Shown here in pieces: positions 1-6,709 of a stretch of 64,000 nt of DNA. Position numbers and translations under genes: made by a program. The notes beneath the pieces are model-generated. The model was given only the letters and a program-made list of their open reading frames with translations, was not told the origin of the DNA and ran no database searches. The stretch spans positions 1 to 64,000 of the forward strand of contig NZ_JAMBNS010000009.1 in the NCBI RefSeq assembly GCF_023715225.1, written 5' to 3'. Numbering within the stretch: position 1 is the first letter of the stretch; every line of letters starts with the position of its first letter. Source of the stretch: Robertmurraya korlensis. Lineage in GTDB: Bacteria; Bacillota; Bacilli; Bacillales; Cytobacillaceae.

Positions 1-45
1 CGGTAGGTGACTACCGTACCGGTTCGATTCCGGTCCTCGGCACCA
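1..45 (+). tRNA. tRNA-Leu, 3' part only
   Basis: The window opens inside this gene. Visible are the long variable arm (a hairpin typical of class II tRNAs), the T arm with TTCGATT loop, the 3' acceptor strand CCTCGGC, discriminator A and an encoded CCA. The acceptor sequence together with the variable arm fits Bacillus tRNA-Leu. The anticodon lies outside the window, so the isoacceptor cannot be read; I suspect the TAA form from memory of the variable arm. Confidence 0.85.
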
Positions 46-136
46 AGGATTTTTACGAAGTAAAATATCCAAAGCTTTTTGCGCAAGCAAAATAGCTGTC
101 CTTAACACTCTAATATAAGTAACATTACAAAAATAT

Positions 137-213
<77 letters not shown>

Positions 214-232
214 TTTCTATTAATATTTGTTT

Positions 233-305
233 GGGGCCTTAGCTCAGCTGGGAGAGCGCCTGCCTTGCACGCAGGAGGTCAGCGGTTCGATCCCGCTAGG
301 CTCCA
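233..305 (+). tRNA. tRNA-Ala (TGC)
   Basis: A 73-nt cloverleaf with anticodon stem CCTGC/GCAGG and loop CTTGCAC, giving anticodon TGC. The G3-T70 pair diagnostic of tRNA-Ala is present in the acceptor (GGGGCCT against AGGCTCC). CCA is not encoded, so it must be added post-transcriptionally. Confidence 0.96.
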
Positions 306-315
306 CTTAGATTTT

Positions 316-386
316 TTCACGGAACGTAGTGAAGTGAAAATAATCTTCTTTCCTTCACTGAACGTAGTGTAGTAAAAATAATCTTC
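316..386. repeat. 33-bp imperfect direct repeat in a tRNA spacer
   Basis: Positions 316-348 and 354-386 are two copies of a 33-bp unit, starting TTCAC and ending AATCTTC, differing at a few sites. Copy 1 can fold into a small TTCAC/GTGAA hairpin. A related hairpin (TTTTAC/GTAAAA) sits after the first tRNA near 50. These look like processing or spacer duplications rather than genes. Confidence 0.6.
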
Positions 387-400
387 ATTAAATTATTTTT

Positions 401-477
401 GGCGGTGTAGCTCAGCTGGCTAGAGCGTACGGTTCATACCCGTGAGGTCGGGGGTTCGATCCCCTCCGCCGCTACCA
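401..477 (+). tRNA. tRNA-Met (CAT), elongator type
   Basis: A 77-nt cloverleaf whose anticodon loop TTCATAC gives CAT. It starts with a paired GGCGGTG acceptor, unlike initiator tRNA (unpaired position 1) and unlike Bacillus tRNA-Ile2 (which begins GGACC), so I read it as elongator Met. CCA is encoded. Confidence 0.93.
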
Positions 478-494
478 TAACGTTTCATCTCTTT

Positions 495-587
495 GGAGGT
501 ATACCCAAGTCTGGCTGAAGGGATCGGTCTTGAAAACCGACAGGCGGGTCAAACCGCGCGGGGGTTCGAATCCCTCTACCTCCTCCA
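495..587 (+). tRNA. tRNA-Ser (TGA)
   Basis: A 93-nt class II cloverleaf with a long variable arm and anticodon loop CTTGAAA, giving TGA. The acceptor GGAGGTA pairs with TACCTCC. The base before the encoded CCA is T (position 584), whereas bacterial tRNA-Ser usually carries G73; see findings. Confidence 0.95.
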
Positions 588-633
588 TCTTAAAATGATT
601 AATATTTTCAAGTAAACACTTGAGAAAAAAACT

Positions 634-709
634 GGTCCCGTGGTGTAGCGGTTAACATGCCTGCCTGTCACGCAGGAGATCGCCGGTTCGATCCCGGTCG
701 GGACCGCCA
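634..709 (+). tRNA. tRNA-Asp (GTC)
   Basis: A 76-nt cloverleaf with acceptor GGTCCCG/CGGGACC, anticodon loop CTGTCAC (GTC), discriminator G73 as expected for Asp, and encoded CCA. Confidence 0.96.
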
Positions 710-736
710 TTTATACATAATTGAATAGTAATCTAT

Positions 737-809
737 GGCTCAGTAGCTCAGTCGGTAGAGCAAAGGACTGAAAATCCTTGTGTCGGCGGTTCGATTCCGT
801 CCTGAGCCA
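737..809 (+). tRNA. tRNA-Phe (GAA)
   Basis: A 73-nt cloverleaf with acceptor GGCTCAG/CTGAGCC, anticodon loop CTGAAAA (GAA), discriminator A. No CCA is encoded. Confidence 0.95.
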
Positions 810-823
810 TCTTTCTTTTTTGA

Positions 824-894
824 AGGGGTATAGTTTAAAGGTAGAACAAAGGTCTCCAAAACCTTCGGTGTGGGTTCAATTCCTACTACCCCTG
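824..894 (+). tRNA. tRNA-Trp (CCA)
   Basis: A 71-nt cloverleaf with acceptor AGGGGTA/TACCCCT, anticodon loop CTCCAAA (CCA) and discriminator G73. No 3' CCA is encoded. Confidence 0.95.
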
Positions 895-905
895 TCAAAT
901 CCCAT

Positions 906-982
906 GGCGGTTGTGGCGAAGTGGTTAACGCATCGGATTGTGGTTCCGACATTCGTGGGTTCGATTCCCATCAGTCGCCCCA
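906..982 (+). tRNA. tRNA-His (GTG)
   Basis: Anticodon GTG in the loop TTGTGGT. The extra 5' G (position 906) opposite C73 (979) is the histidine-tRNA identity element. Acceptor GCGGTTG pairs with CAGTCGC, and CCA is encoded at 980-982. Confidence 0.95.
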
Positions 983-999
983 TTATTAAAATTCTTCAA

Positions 1000-1071
1000 T
1001 GGGCTATAGCCAAGCGGTAAGGCAACGGACTTTGACTCCGTCATGCGTTGGTTCGAATCCAGCTAGCCCAG
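1000..1071 (+). tRNA. tRNA-Gln (TTG)
   Basis: A 72-nt cloverleaf with acceptor TGGGCTA/TAGCCCA, anticodon loop CTTTGAC (TTG) and discriminator G73. CCA is not encoded. Confidence 0.95.
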
Positions 1072-1080
1072 TATGAAAAG

Positions 1081-1190
1081 CGGAGCCGACTGTTTTGGTC
1101 CGACAAGCGCTGGAGGGGCACCTGCGGAAGTCATAAGACTTCAAAGGGGCACCGAAGCTACCTCGAGGACCAAGGAGGCGCAGCTGGACA
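1081..1190. repeat. GC-rich intergenic element between tRNA-Gln and tRNA-Gly
   Basis: About 110 bp of clearly higher GC than the flanks. It contains an inverted pair TTGGTCC (1095-1101) / GGACCAA (1167-1173), a central perfect hairpin GAAGTC-ATAA-GACTTC (1127-1142) and two copies of GGGGCACC-like sequence. It is probably a dispersed Bacillaceae intergenic repeat of the type containing AAGCGCTGGAG; I recall such elements but could not compare copies here. Only one copy is in the window. Confidence 0.55.
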
Positions 1191-1199
1191 ATATGATAA

Positions 1200-1273
1200 G
1201 CGGGTGTAGTTTAATGGTAAAACCTCAGCCTTCCAAGCTGATGTCGTGAGTTCGATTCTCATCACCCGCTCCA
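1200..1273 (+). tRNA. tRNA-Gly (TCC)
   Basis: A 74-nt cloverleaf with acceptor GCGGGTG/CACCCGC, anticodon loop CTTCCAA (TCC) and encoded CCA. It is the last tRNA of the array; the Trp-His-Gln-Gly order matches the end of Bacillus tRNA clusters. Confidence 0.95.
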
Positions 1274-1292
1274 TACATATAAACACGTTTCC

Positions 1293-1346
1293 AACACTAG
1301 AGTTGTTTCAAAAAAATGAAGCAGCCCTAGTGTTTTTTCTTTTTTT
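1293..1346 (+). terminator. Terminator of the tRNA operon
   Basis: Inverted repeat AACACTAG (1293-1300) / CTAGTGTT (1327-1334) followed by a T-rich run to 1346. Confidence 0.8.
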
Positions 1347-1367
1347 AGAAGTTAGTATCATAAAAAA

Positions 1368-1393
1368 AGGATAGGTGCATAGCACCTATCCTA
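1368..1393 (-). terminator. Terminator of the small minus-strand gene
   Basis: Stem GGATAGGTGC / GCACCTATCC with a run of seven T on the minus strand (A run at about 1362-1368 on plus). Confidence 0.85.
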
Positions 1394-1522
1394 TTACCAA
1401 TCTTGTGTATTTTCAAGTAAATGATCGATTTCAATTGTTGTGATGAATGAAAAACCTTCATCTTCAGTAAGCTCTCGAGTGGATTCTAACAATTCATCGA
1501 TATCAGCTTTTATTAATCGCAT
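1394..1522 (-). CDS. Small acidic hypothetical protein (42 aa)
   Basis: A 42-codon gene starting MRLIKADIDE and ending ENTQDW. Support for it being real: a good ribosome binding site (GAGAGGAG, 8 nt before ATG) and a strong terminator just downstream. It is acidic, has no membrane segment or cysteine, and is predicted mostly helical. I do not recognise the family. It stands alone between the tRNA array and the two-component system and is read opposite to both. Confidence 0.6.
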   Translation of the reverse strand: MRLIKADIDELLESTRELTEDEGFSFITTIEIDHLLENTQDW

Positions 1523-1783
1523 AGTTATTTTTCTCCTCTCGTTTATGTACGTTATTAACCATACCCTATTTCCTGGTCTACTAAACTTTTCGATGCGAAG
1601 TACTTCTTTATGGGGGTAAGAATAAATAAAATTATTAATTTCTTTTCCTTATTATCTTATGAATAAAATATGACTAAACTATTACTTAGCTATTAATAAA
1701 ATAGGAAGAATCTCATTTTTAGTTGAAAAAAATATTAAATACATTTAAATTAAGGTCGAGAGATGTAGGGGGAGATGAGATAA

Positions 1784-2488
1784 ATGAACGTTTTAGTAAT
1801 AGAAGATAATGAGAGTGTATGCTCAATGATTGATATGTTTTTTTCTAAAGAAGGAATCAAAGGGACTTATATCTACGATGGTTTGGAAGGCCTTAACATG
1901 TTTAAATCAGGTGAATGGGACTTAGTTATTATTGATTGGATGCTCCCAAGTATGGATGGTGTTATGATATGCCGAAAAATCCGAGAAGAAGGCTATACGG
2001 TTCCCATTATTATGCTAACAGCAAAGGATACGGAGTCAGACCAAGTACTAGGACTTGAAATGGGAGCTGATGATTATGTAACCAAACCGTTCAGTCCACT
2101 TGCTTTAATGGCAAGAATCAAGGCAATTAGTCGTCGTATGCAAAGTAATGAACTAGTAAAAGTCGAAAAAGGGATGCTACAAACCAAACATTTTAAAATT
2201 AGTAAAGATACAAGAGAGGTATTTTTAGATGATCAGCCAGTGTTGAATTTAACACCGAAGGAATTCGAGCTTCTTTACTACTTCGCACAGCATCCAAAGC
2301 AGGTCTTTACAAGGGAACAGCTTCTTGAACGAGTATGGGGTTACCAATTTTATGGTGATGAACGAACAGTAGATGTTCATATTAAAAGATTAAGAAAGAA
2401 GATAGGAACAGATTTACAGCCATTCTTCCATACTGTTTGGGGTGTTGGGTACAAGTTCGATGAAGTGGTGCAAGGAAATGAAAATTAA
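1784..2488 (+). CDS. OmpR/PhoB-family response regulator
   Basis: DNA-binding response regulator, 234 aa, usual length for the family. Receiver domain 1-115: acidic pocket E7/D8, phospho-acceptor D51 in IIDWMLPSMDG, T79 in MLTAKD, K101 in TKPFSP. Winged-helix domain about 130-228, including LTPKEFELLYYFA and VDVHIKRLRKKI. RBS AGGGGGAG precedes the ATG. It overlaps the downstream kinase gene, so the two are a cognate pair. By position it probably controls the htrA, pspA and prsA-like genes that follow. It resembles CssR in role, but I cannot assign it to a named system. Confidence 0.93.
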   Translation: MNVLVIEDNESVCSMIDMFFSKEGIKGTYIYDGLEGLNMFKSGEWDLVIIDWMLPSMDGVMICRKIREEGYTVPIIMLTAKDTESDQVLGLEMGADDYVTKPFSPLALMARIKAISRRMQSNELVKVEKGMLQTKHFKISKDTREVFLDDQPVLNLTPKEFELLYYFAQHPKQVFTREQLLERVWGYQFYGDERTVDVHIKRLRKKIGTDLQPFFHTVWGVGYKFDEVVQGNEN

Positions 2489-3884
2489 GTATTTGTACCA
2501 GCAGCTTATAAGCCACATAAGTGTGCTAGTAGTTGCTTTTTTAATATTAAGCTTAGTGTTCTCTCATTACGTAGAGGGACTGGTGTATAAAAATAAGGTG
2601 GATGAACTTGAATCATACGGTGAAAATATCTTGCGTGACATTACAGAGGGGAATCTTTCCTCTGACCGAATAGTAAATGAGTATATGACCGTATTAGGTG
2701 GACGGAATATTAGCTTTTCTATCTTTGATGAGAAAGGTTCGGTCATTTTTCCTGCTGATAAGCACAGGGGAGATTTAAGGTTAGTGGATGAAGTACTTGA
2801 ACAAATTTCTAGCGGAGAGACTCTAATTGTTAAAAATAGAACAAAACGCTCGGATCAGGAAGTAACACTTGTTGCTATTCCTTATATAGTAAATGGACAA
2901 TTAGCAGGAGGGATCTTACTTACTGCCCCAATTAGTGGCTCAAGAGAAATGATCAGTCAAATTAATCAATATTTATTTTATACCGTTCTCATTGCTTTAG
3001 TGGTGGCTGTTTTACTAAGCTTGATCTTATCAAGAATTCATGTTCATCGAATTAAACGAATTCAAGCGGCAACCTCATCCGTTGCTGCAGGCAATTACAC
3101 AGTAAAACTACCTTCTTCAACTTTTGATGAAATAGGGGAACTTGCCGAAGACTTTAATTCAATGGTGATGCGATTAAATGCATCAAAAGAAGAAATCGAA
3201 AGCCTAGAAAGTCGCCGTCGTAATTTTATGTCCGATGTATCGCATGAGCTTCGAACACCACTGACAACGATTAGCGGAGTAATTGAAGGACTTAAAAATA
3301 ATATGATTGCAGAAGAAGAAAAAGAAAAGGGAATTCAACTAGTAAGCAAAGAAACAAAACGTCTAATTCGCCTAGTAAATGAAAATTTAGATTATGATAA
3401 AATCCGCTCAAATCAGATTAAGCTTACTAAAGAAGAAATTCCATTAGATGAGTTATTTGAAATCATCCAGGAGCAATTATCGCTTCAAGCAGAAGAAAAA
3501 GGGAACTCTATTCACATAGAGGTAGAGGAAGGTACGTCCATTTATGCGGATTATGACCGTCTCGTACAAATTCTCATTAATATCACCAAAAATAGCATTC
3601 AGTTTACTTCAAATGGAAGTATCTATTTGCGAGGGAAAAATGGAATAAGGGAAACCATTATTGAGATTGAAGATACAGGAATTGGAATTGATCCAATGGA
3701 GATTGAAAAAATATGGCATCGTTTTTATAAAGCTGAAATTTCGCGAACATCAAATCCATTTGGGGAGTTTGGTTTAGGATTGTCGATAGTTAAACAGCTC
3801 GTACAGCTTCATAATGGAAAAATTGAAGTAACAAGTGAGAAAGGAAAAGGGACGATATTTACGATTTGTTTTCCTTCTGAATGA
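2478..3884 (+). CDS. Membrane sensor histidine kinase
   Basis: 468 aa with the start at 2478, giving an 11-nt overlap with the regulator; an in-frame upstream ATG at 2442 has no better RBS. TM1 about 10-30, extracytoplasmic domain about 31-165, TM2 about 166-187, HAMP about 188-240. H-box SDVSHELRTP with phospho-His at H256. ATPase domain carries the N box (INITKNSIQF), DTGIGID and GLGLSIVKQL. The extracellular domain of about 135 residues suggests it senses an envelope signal. The sequence does not look close to B. subtilis CssS as I remember it, although the gene neighbourhood (htrA next door) is analogous. A terminator follows. Confidence 0.92.
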   Translation: MKIKYLYQQLISHISVLVVAFLILSLVFSHYVEGLVYKNKVDELESYGENILRDITEGNLSSDRIVNEYMTVLGGRNISFSIFDEKGSVIFPADKHRGDLRLVDEVLEQISSGETLIVKNRTKRSDQEVTLVAIPYIVNGQLAGGILLTAPISGSREMISQINQYLFYTVLIALVVAVLLSLILSRIHVHRIKRIQAATSSVAAGNYTVKLPSSTFDEIGELAEDFNSMVMRLNASKEEIESLESRRRNFMSDVSHELRTPLTTISGVIEGLKNNMIAEEEKEKGIQLVSKETKRLIRLVNENLDYDKIRSNQIKLTKEEIPLDELFEIIQEQLSLQAEEKGNSIHIEVEEGTSIYADYDRLVQILINITKNSIQFTSNGSIYLRGKNGIRETIIEIEDTGIGIDPMEIEKIWHRFYKAEISRTSNPFGEFGLGLSIVKQLVQLHNGKIEVTSEKGKGTIFTICFPSE

Positions 3885-3897
3885 TTCTAGCAACATT

Positions 3898-3926
3898 ATA
3901 AGCCGCATTAGCGGCTTATTTTTTTT
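3898..3926 (+). terminator. Terminator after the kinase gene
   Basis: Perfect 9-bp stem ATAAGCCGC (3898-3906) / GCGGCTTAT (3911-3919) with a run of eight T. It separates the two-component operon from htrA, so htrA needs its own promoter. Confidence 0.92.
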
Positions 3927-3972
3927 GCGAATAAACATAATCTTTCCCTATTATTTCTAATTCTATTAAAGG

Positions 3973-4008
3973 TTTGTTAATTATTTGTTCATAAATGGGG
4001 TCTATGAT
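3973..4008 (+). promoter_or_regulatory. htrA promoter with 11-bp-spaced direct repeat
   Basis: TTTGTT occurs at 3973 and again at 3984, exactly 11 bp apart, the spacing of OmpR/PhoB-family half-sites. A -10 like TATGAT lies at 4003-4008, with no good -35 at 17 bp, as in activator-dependent promoters. The block TTGTTAAT-N2-TTTGTTCA begins 29 bp upstream of the -10; the same layout occurs before the prsA-like gene (6639-6673). Inference: binding site of the neighbouring response regulator. Confidence 0.5.
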
Positions 4009-4044
4009 GTAACTATAAAGCAAGACAAAAAGGAGGAACTTAAA

Positions 4045-5316
4045 ATGAGTGATTTTAATCAAGTTTCATCACAATTAGAAACTTCGCAAGAATATCATAC
4101 AGAACCTGTAAAGAAGAAAAAGAAAGGAAGGAAGGTGCAAAGCTTTCTATCAATGGTAACTGCTGGGGTCGTAGGCTCTATGCTTACCATCGTGGCCATT
4201 CCTAATATTGATGCACTTCAAAACCTCTCTGAGAAGATAAGTGGAGTTAATGGAGAGCAAAATTCCGCAGTGTCTAACACAAATGAAAACACTGAGGCAG
4301 CAGTAGTAACGACCGCCACAACCACAACTAAAAATTCTGATGATATAGCTGTTGCGGATATGGTTGAGGCATCCTCAAAAGCAATTGTAGGGATTGTCAA
4401 CTTACAAGAGCAAACTAGTCGCTATTCTACTGACTCATCTGCTGTTGAGGCCGGTTCAGGGTCAGGGGTTATTTTTAAAGTGACAGGTAATGAGGCTTAT
4501 ATTGTTACAAACAATCATGTAATCGAAGGGGCAAGTGAAATTGAGGTTTCTCTTTATAACGGTGAGAAAGCTAGTGCACAACTAATAGGGGCAGATGCTT
4601 TAACGGATTTAGCTGTATTAAAAATTGATTCCAAAGATGTTGAAGGTACACTTGAATTCGGTGATTCTTCCACATTACGTGCTGGAGAGGACGTACTTGC
4701 AATAGGAAATCCACTTGGCCTTGAATTTTCACGGACGGTAACCCAAGGGATTGTAAGTGCAACGGAACGGACAATTGCTGTGACGACTTCTGCAGGAGAA
4801 TGGGAGCTGAATGTAATCCAGACAGATGCAGCCATAAACCCTGGAAATAGTGGTGGAGCGCTACTCAATTCTAGTGGGCAGGTAATCGGAATTAACTCGC
4901 TTAAGATTTCAGAGGATGGAGTTGAGGGATTAGGATTTGCGATTCCAAGTAATGACGTCGTACCAATCGTAAACCAACTCATTGAATCTGGCCAAATCAC
5001 ACGTCCTTATATCGGAGTGAGCTTAGCAGGTCTAGAGGAGCTTCCTCAAATGTATTTGCAGGAGGTGCCAGAAACAGTAACAGAAGGTGCAATGGTCATG
5101 CAAATCGATTCTAGCTCAGCTGCCGCAAAAGCAGGCCTAGCAGTAGGGGATGTAATTGTTAGTATCGATGATGTGAAGGTCACTAATTCAAATGATTTGC
5201 GCAAGTATTTATATAATGATTTATCTGTTGGTGATGAAATAACCTTAAAGGTATATAGCAAAGGACAAGAAAAAACGGTCACGATGACTTTAACAGGTCA
5301 GCAAGCGACAAGTTAA
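4045..5316 (+). CDS. htrA: HtrA/DegP-like membrane-anchored serine protease
   Basis: Quality-control protease for misfolded exported proteins, 423 aa. The start at 4045 is chosen for the RBS AAAAGGAGG; an in-frame ATG at 3985 lies inside the promoter. Lysine-rich N-terminus, one TM about 33-52, low-complexity Ser/Thr linker about 70-100, trypsin-like domain with H158 (NNHVIEG), D188 (LTDLAVL) and S269 (NPGNSGGA), then one C-terminal PDZ domain about 325-415. Type II membrane topology with the protease outside. Followed without a terminator by the small membrane protein and pspA, so probably one envelope-stress operon. Confidence 0.94.
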   Translation: MSDFNQVSSQLETSQEYHTEPVKKKKKGRKVQSFLSMVTAGVVGSMLTIVAIPNIDALQNLSEKISGVNGEQNSAVSNTNENTEAAVVTTATTTTKNSDDIAVADMVEASSKAIVGIVNLQEQTSRYSTDSSAVEAGSGSGVIFKVTGNEAYIVTNNHVIEGASEIEVSLYNGEKASAQLIGADALTDLAVLKIDSKDVEGTLEFGDSSTLRAGEDVLAIGNPLGLEFSRTVTQGIVSATERTIAVTTSAGEWELNVIQTDAAINPGNSGGALLNSSGQVIGINSLKISEDGVEGLGFAIPSNDVVPIVNQLIESGQITRPYIGVSLAGLEELPQMYLQEVPETVTEGAMVMQIDSSSAAAKAGLAVGDVIVSIDDVKVTNSNDLRKYLYNDLSVGDEITLKVYSKGQEKTVTMTLTGQQATS

Positions 5317-5340
5317 TAAAAAAGTTCGGAGGAATTAGAA

Positions 5341-5412
5341 ATGGATAATAAAAACAAGATGTTAAATAAACGGGATATTCAACTTAACTTGAAGGGAGGT
5401 GAATTCATTTGA
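5341..5412 (+). CDS. Possible 23-codon leader ORF overlapping the next start
   Basis: ATG at 5341 has a good RBS (CGGAGGAATT) and reads 23 codons (MDNKNKMLNK... GGEFI) to TGA at 5410-5412, which overlaps the TTG start of the next gene (TTGA). The SD of the next gene lies inside this ORF. That fits translational coupling or a short regulatory peptide, or it may be the relic of a longer gene. No family recognised. Confidence 0.4.
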   Translation: MDNKNKMLNKRDIQLNLKGGEFI

Positions 5413-5906
5413 ACAAGGCGGTAAAATGGACAATGATCGTAGCACCGATCGTCGTTCTAGCAATTGTCATTGTTAGCATGTTTAGTATACCAACCATGAC
5501 CGTTCAAGCTCAGGGGTTTCATGGAATGAGAGGTGGAGACGTTCATAGCTTTCATGTAAGAGGGATGATGGTGAACCAATCTTTCTTTTTAGTACCATTC
5601 TTACTAGGGTTATTGGCAAAGGCTGGCCTAGTAATAGCTGGTTGGATGCTATGGGTTCGAGGAAAAAGTAATGGGATGAAACTCACTGGTGGAATCTTAC
5701 TTGCACTTGGAATACTTTCTTTAGTACCTACTATTCTAGCCATTCCGCTACTTATTCTACTAGGTTACTTACTTTATAAGAGTACAGTGAAGAAAGACAC
5801 AAATGTTCAAGAATTAATGACGGGAGAAGATTTAGTTGTACCGTCCTATACAAATAGAGATTTCCTTGATGAGTGGGAAAACAAAGTACGTAGGGAGGAA
5901 AAGTAA
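5409..5906 (+). CDS. Small polytopic membrane protein, envelope-stress context
   Basis: 165 aa from a TTG start with a strong SD (GGGAGGTG, 5394-5401). Predicted segments: TM1 about 6-28, a short His/Gly/Met-rich external loop (FHGMRGGDVHSFHVRGMM), TM2 about 57-83, TM3 about 92-122, then a charged cytoplasmic tail ending NKVRREEK. It lies directly before pspA (2-nt gap). In B. subtilis PspA-family genes are coupled to small membrane proteins such as LiaI, so a role as membrane partner of the PspA protein is plausible. I do not recognise a named orthologue. The His/Met-rich loop could bind metal, which is speculation. Confidence 0.7.
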   Translation: MNKAVKWTMIVAPIVVLAIVIVSMFSIPTMTVQAQGFHGMRGGDVHSFHVRGMMVNQSFFLVPFLLGLLAKAGLVIAGWMLWVRGKSNGMKLTGGILLALGILSLVPTILAIPLLILLGYLLYKSTVKKDTNVQELMTGEDLVVPSYTNRDFLDEWENKVRREEK

Positions 5907-5908
5907 AT

Positions 5909-6580
5909 ATGGGGATTTTCAAACGAATAAAAGATATTGCAACAGCAGATTTTAATGACGCATTGGATAAGTTAGAGGATCCAATCAGTATGCTCAAACA
6001 ATACTTAAGAGAACTTGAGGGAGAGATTGGGAAGGCACAAAGGGCTCTCGCTCAGCAGCTGTATATTGAAAAGAAGTTTGAAGCAGTCATCGAATCAACG
6101 ATAGACAGAGTCCAAAAAAGAGCAAGGCAAGCAGAGTTAGCAGTTGAAAGAGGAGAAGACCAGATTGCTAGGCTAGCAATAGAGGACAAGCTTCAACAAG
6201 AGAAAAAATTAAGATTGTATGAAGGACAGTACCATACAATTAAAAATCAAACGAATTTATTGTACGACGAACTTGATAAACTTAAAGAAAAGTACGACGA
6301 ATTACAGGATCGTAAGCTGCTACTCGTTTCTAGAATGACAGCGGCTAAGGTATCAAACGATATCTCTCAAGTTCTTGCTTCCATTAATCCCGACCGTGCA
6401 GTAAAGGGGTTCATAAGAGTAGAGGAAGAGATACTCAAACTTGAAGCAAAGTCACAAGCAAATCAATATTTCACACAAGCGAATGCGGGAAGAATTGAGA
6501 GTGTTCTTGGAACATATTCACATGAAGATGTAGAGAAGGAATTGGAGAAGCTAAAATCTTCAAGACTAGAAACTGTATAA
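5909..6580 (+). CDS. pspA: PspA/IM30-family phage-shock protein (LiaH-like)
   Basis: 223 aa, typical family length. Begins MGIFKRIKDIATADFN (the amphipathic N-terminal helix), followed by DPISMLKQYLRELEG and an almost entirely coiled-coil body to about 200. Members are ESCRT-III-like and form oligomers that coat and stabilise stressed membrane. RBS GGGAGGAAAAG precedes the ATG. Its position behind htrA and a small membrane protein, and ahead of a foldase, indicates induction by secretion or cell-wall stress. Confidence 0.92.
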   Translation: MGIFKRIKDIATADFNDALDKLEDPISMLKQYLRELEGEIGKAQRALAQQLYIEKKFEAVIESTIDRVQKRARQAELAVERGEDQIARLAIEDKLQQEKKLRLYEGQYHTIKNQTNLLYDELDKLKEKYDELQDRKLLLVSRMTAAKVSNDISQVLASINPDRAVKGFIRVEEEILKLEAKSQANQYFTQANAGRIESVLGTYSHEDVEKELEKLKSSRLETV

Positions 6581-6638
6581 AATGGGAGAGGGGGACGAGT
6601 GAATCGTCTCTCTTTCTTTTTCATATCTCTTTCATTGC

Positions 6639-6673
6639 TTGTTAATAGTTTTGTCACATTTACAGGTTAGTAT
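6639..6673 (+). promoter_or_regulatory. Promoter of the prsA-like gene, matching the htrA promoter
   Basis: TTGTTAAT (6639-6646) plus TTTTGTCA (6649-6656), then a -10 like TAGTAT at 6668-6673. Distance from the first T of TTGTTAAT to the -10 is 29 bp, identical to the htrA promoter, and 14 of the 16 block positions agree. A good 17-bp -35 is again missing. Inference: shared activator site. Confidence 0.5.
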
Positions 6674-6709
6674 AGAGGAAGAGAAAACAAAGGAGAGGAC
6701 AATTACAAA

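Noticed and set aside
740-1020. Open frames on both strands over the tRNA genes
   Set aside because: They cover tRNA-Phe, Trp, His and Gln, which are unmistakable cloverleaves.
4218-5000. Long minus-strand frames inside htrA
   Set aside because: Antisense to a gene with a complete catalytic triad; no SD and low-quality composition.
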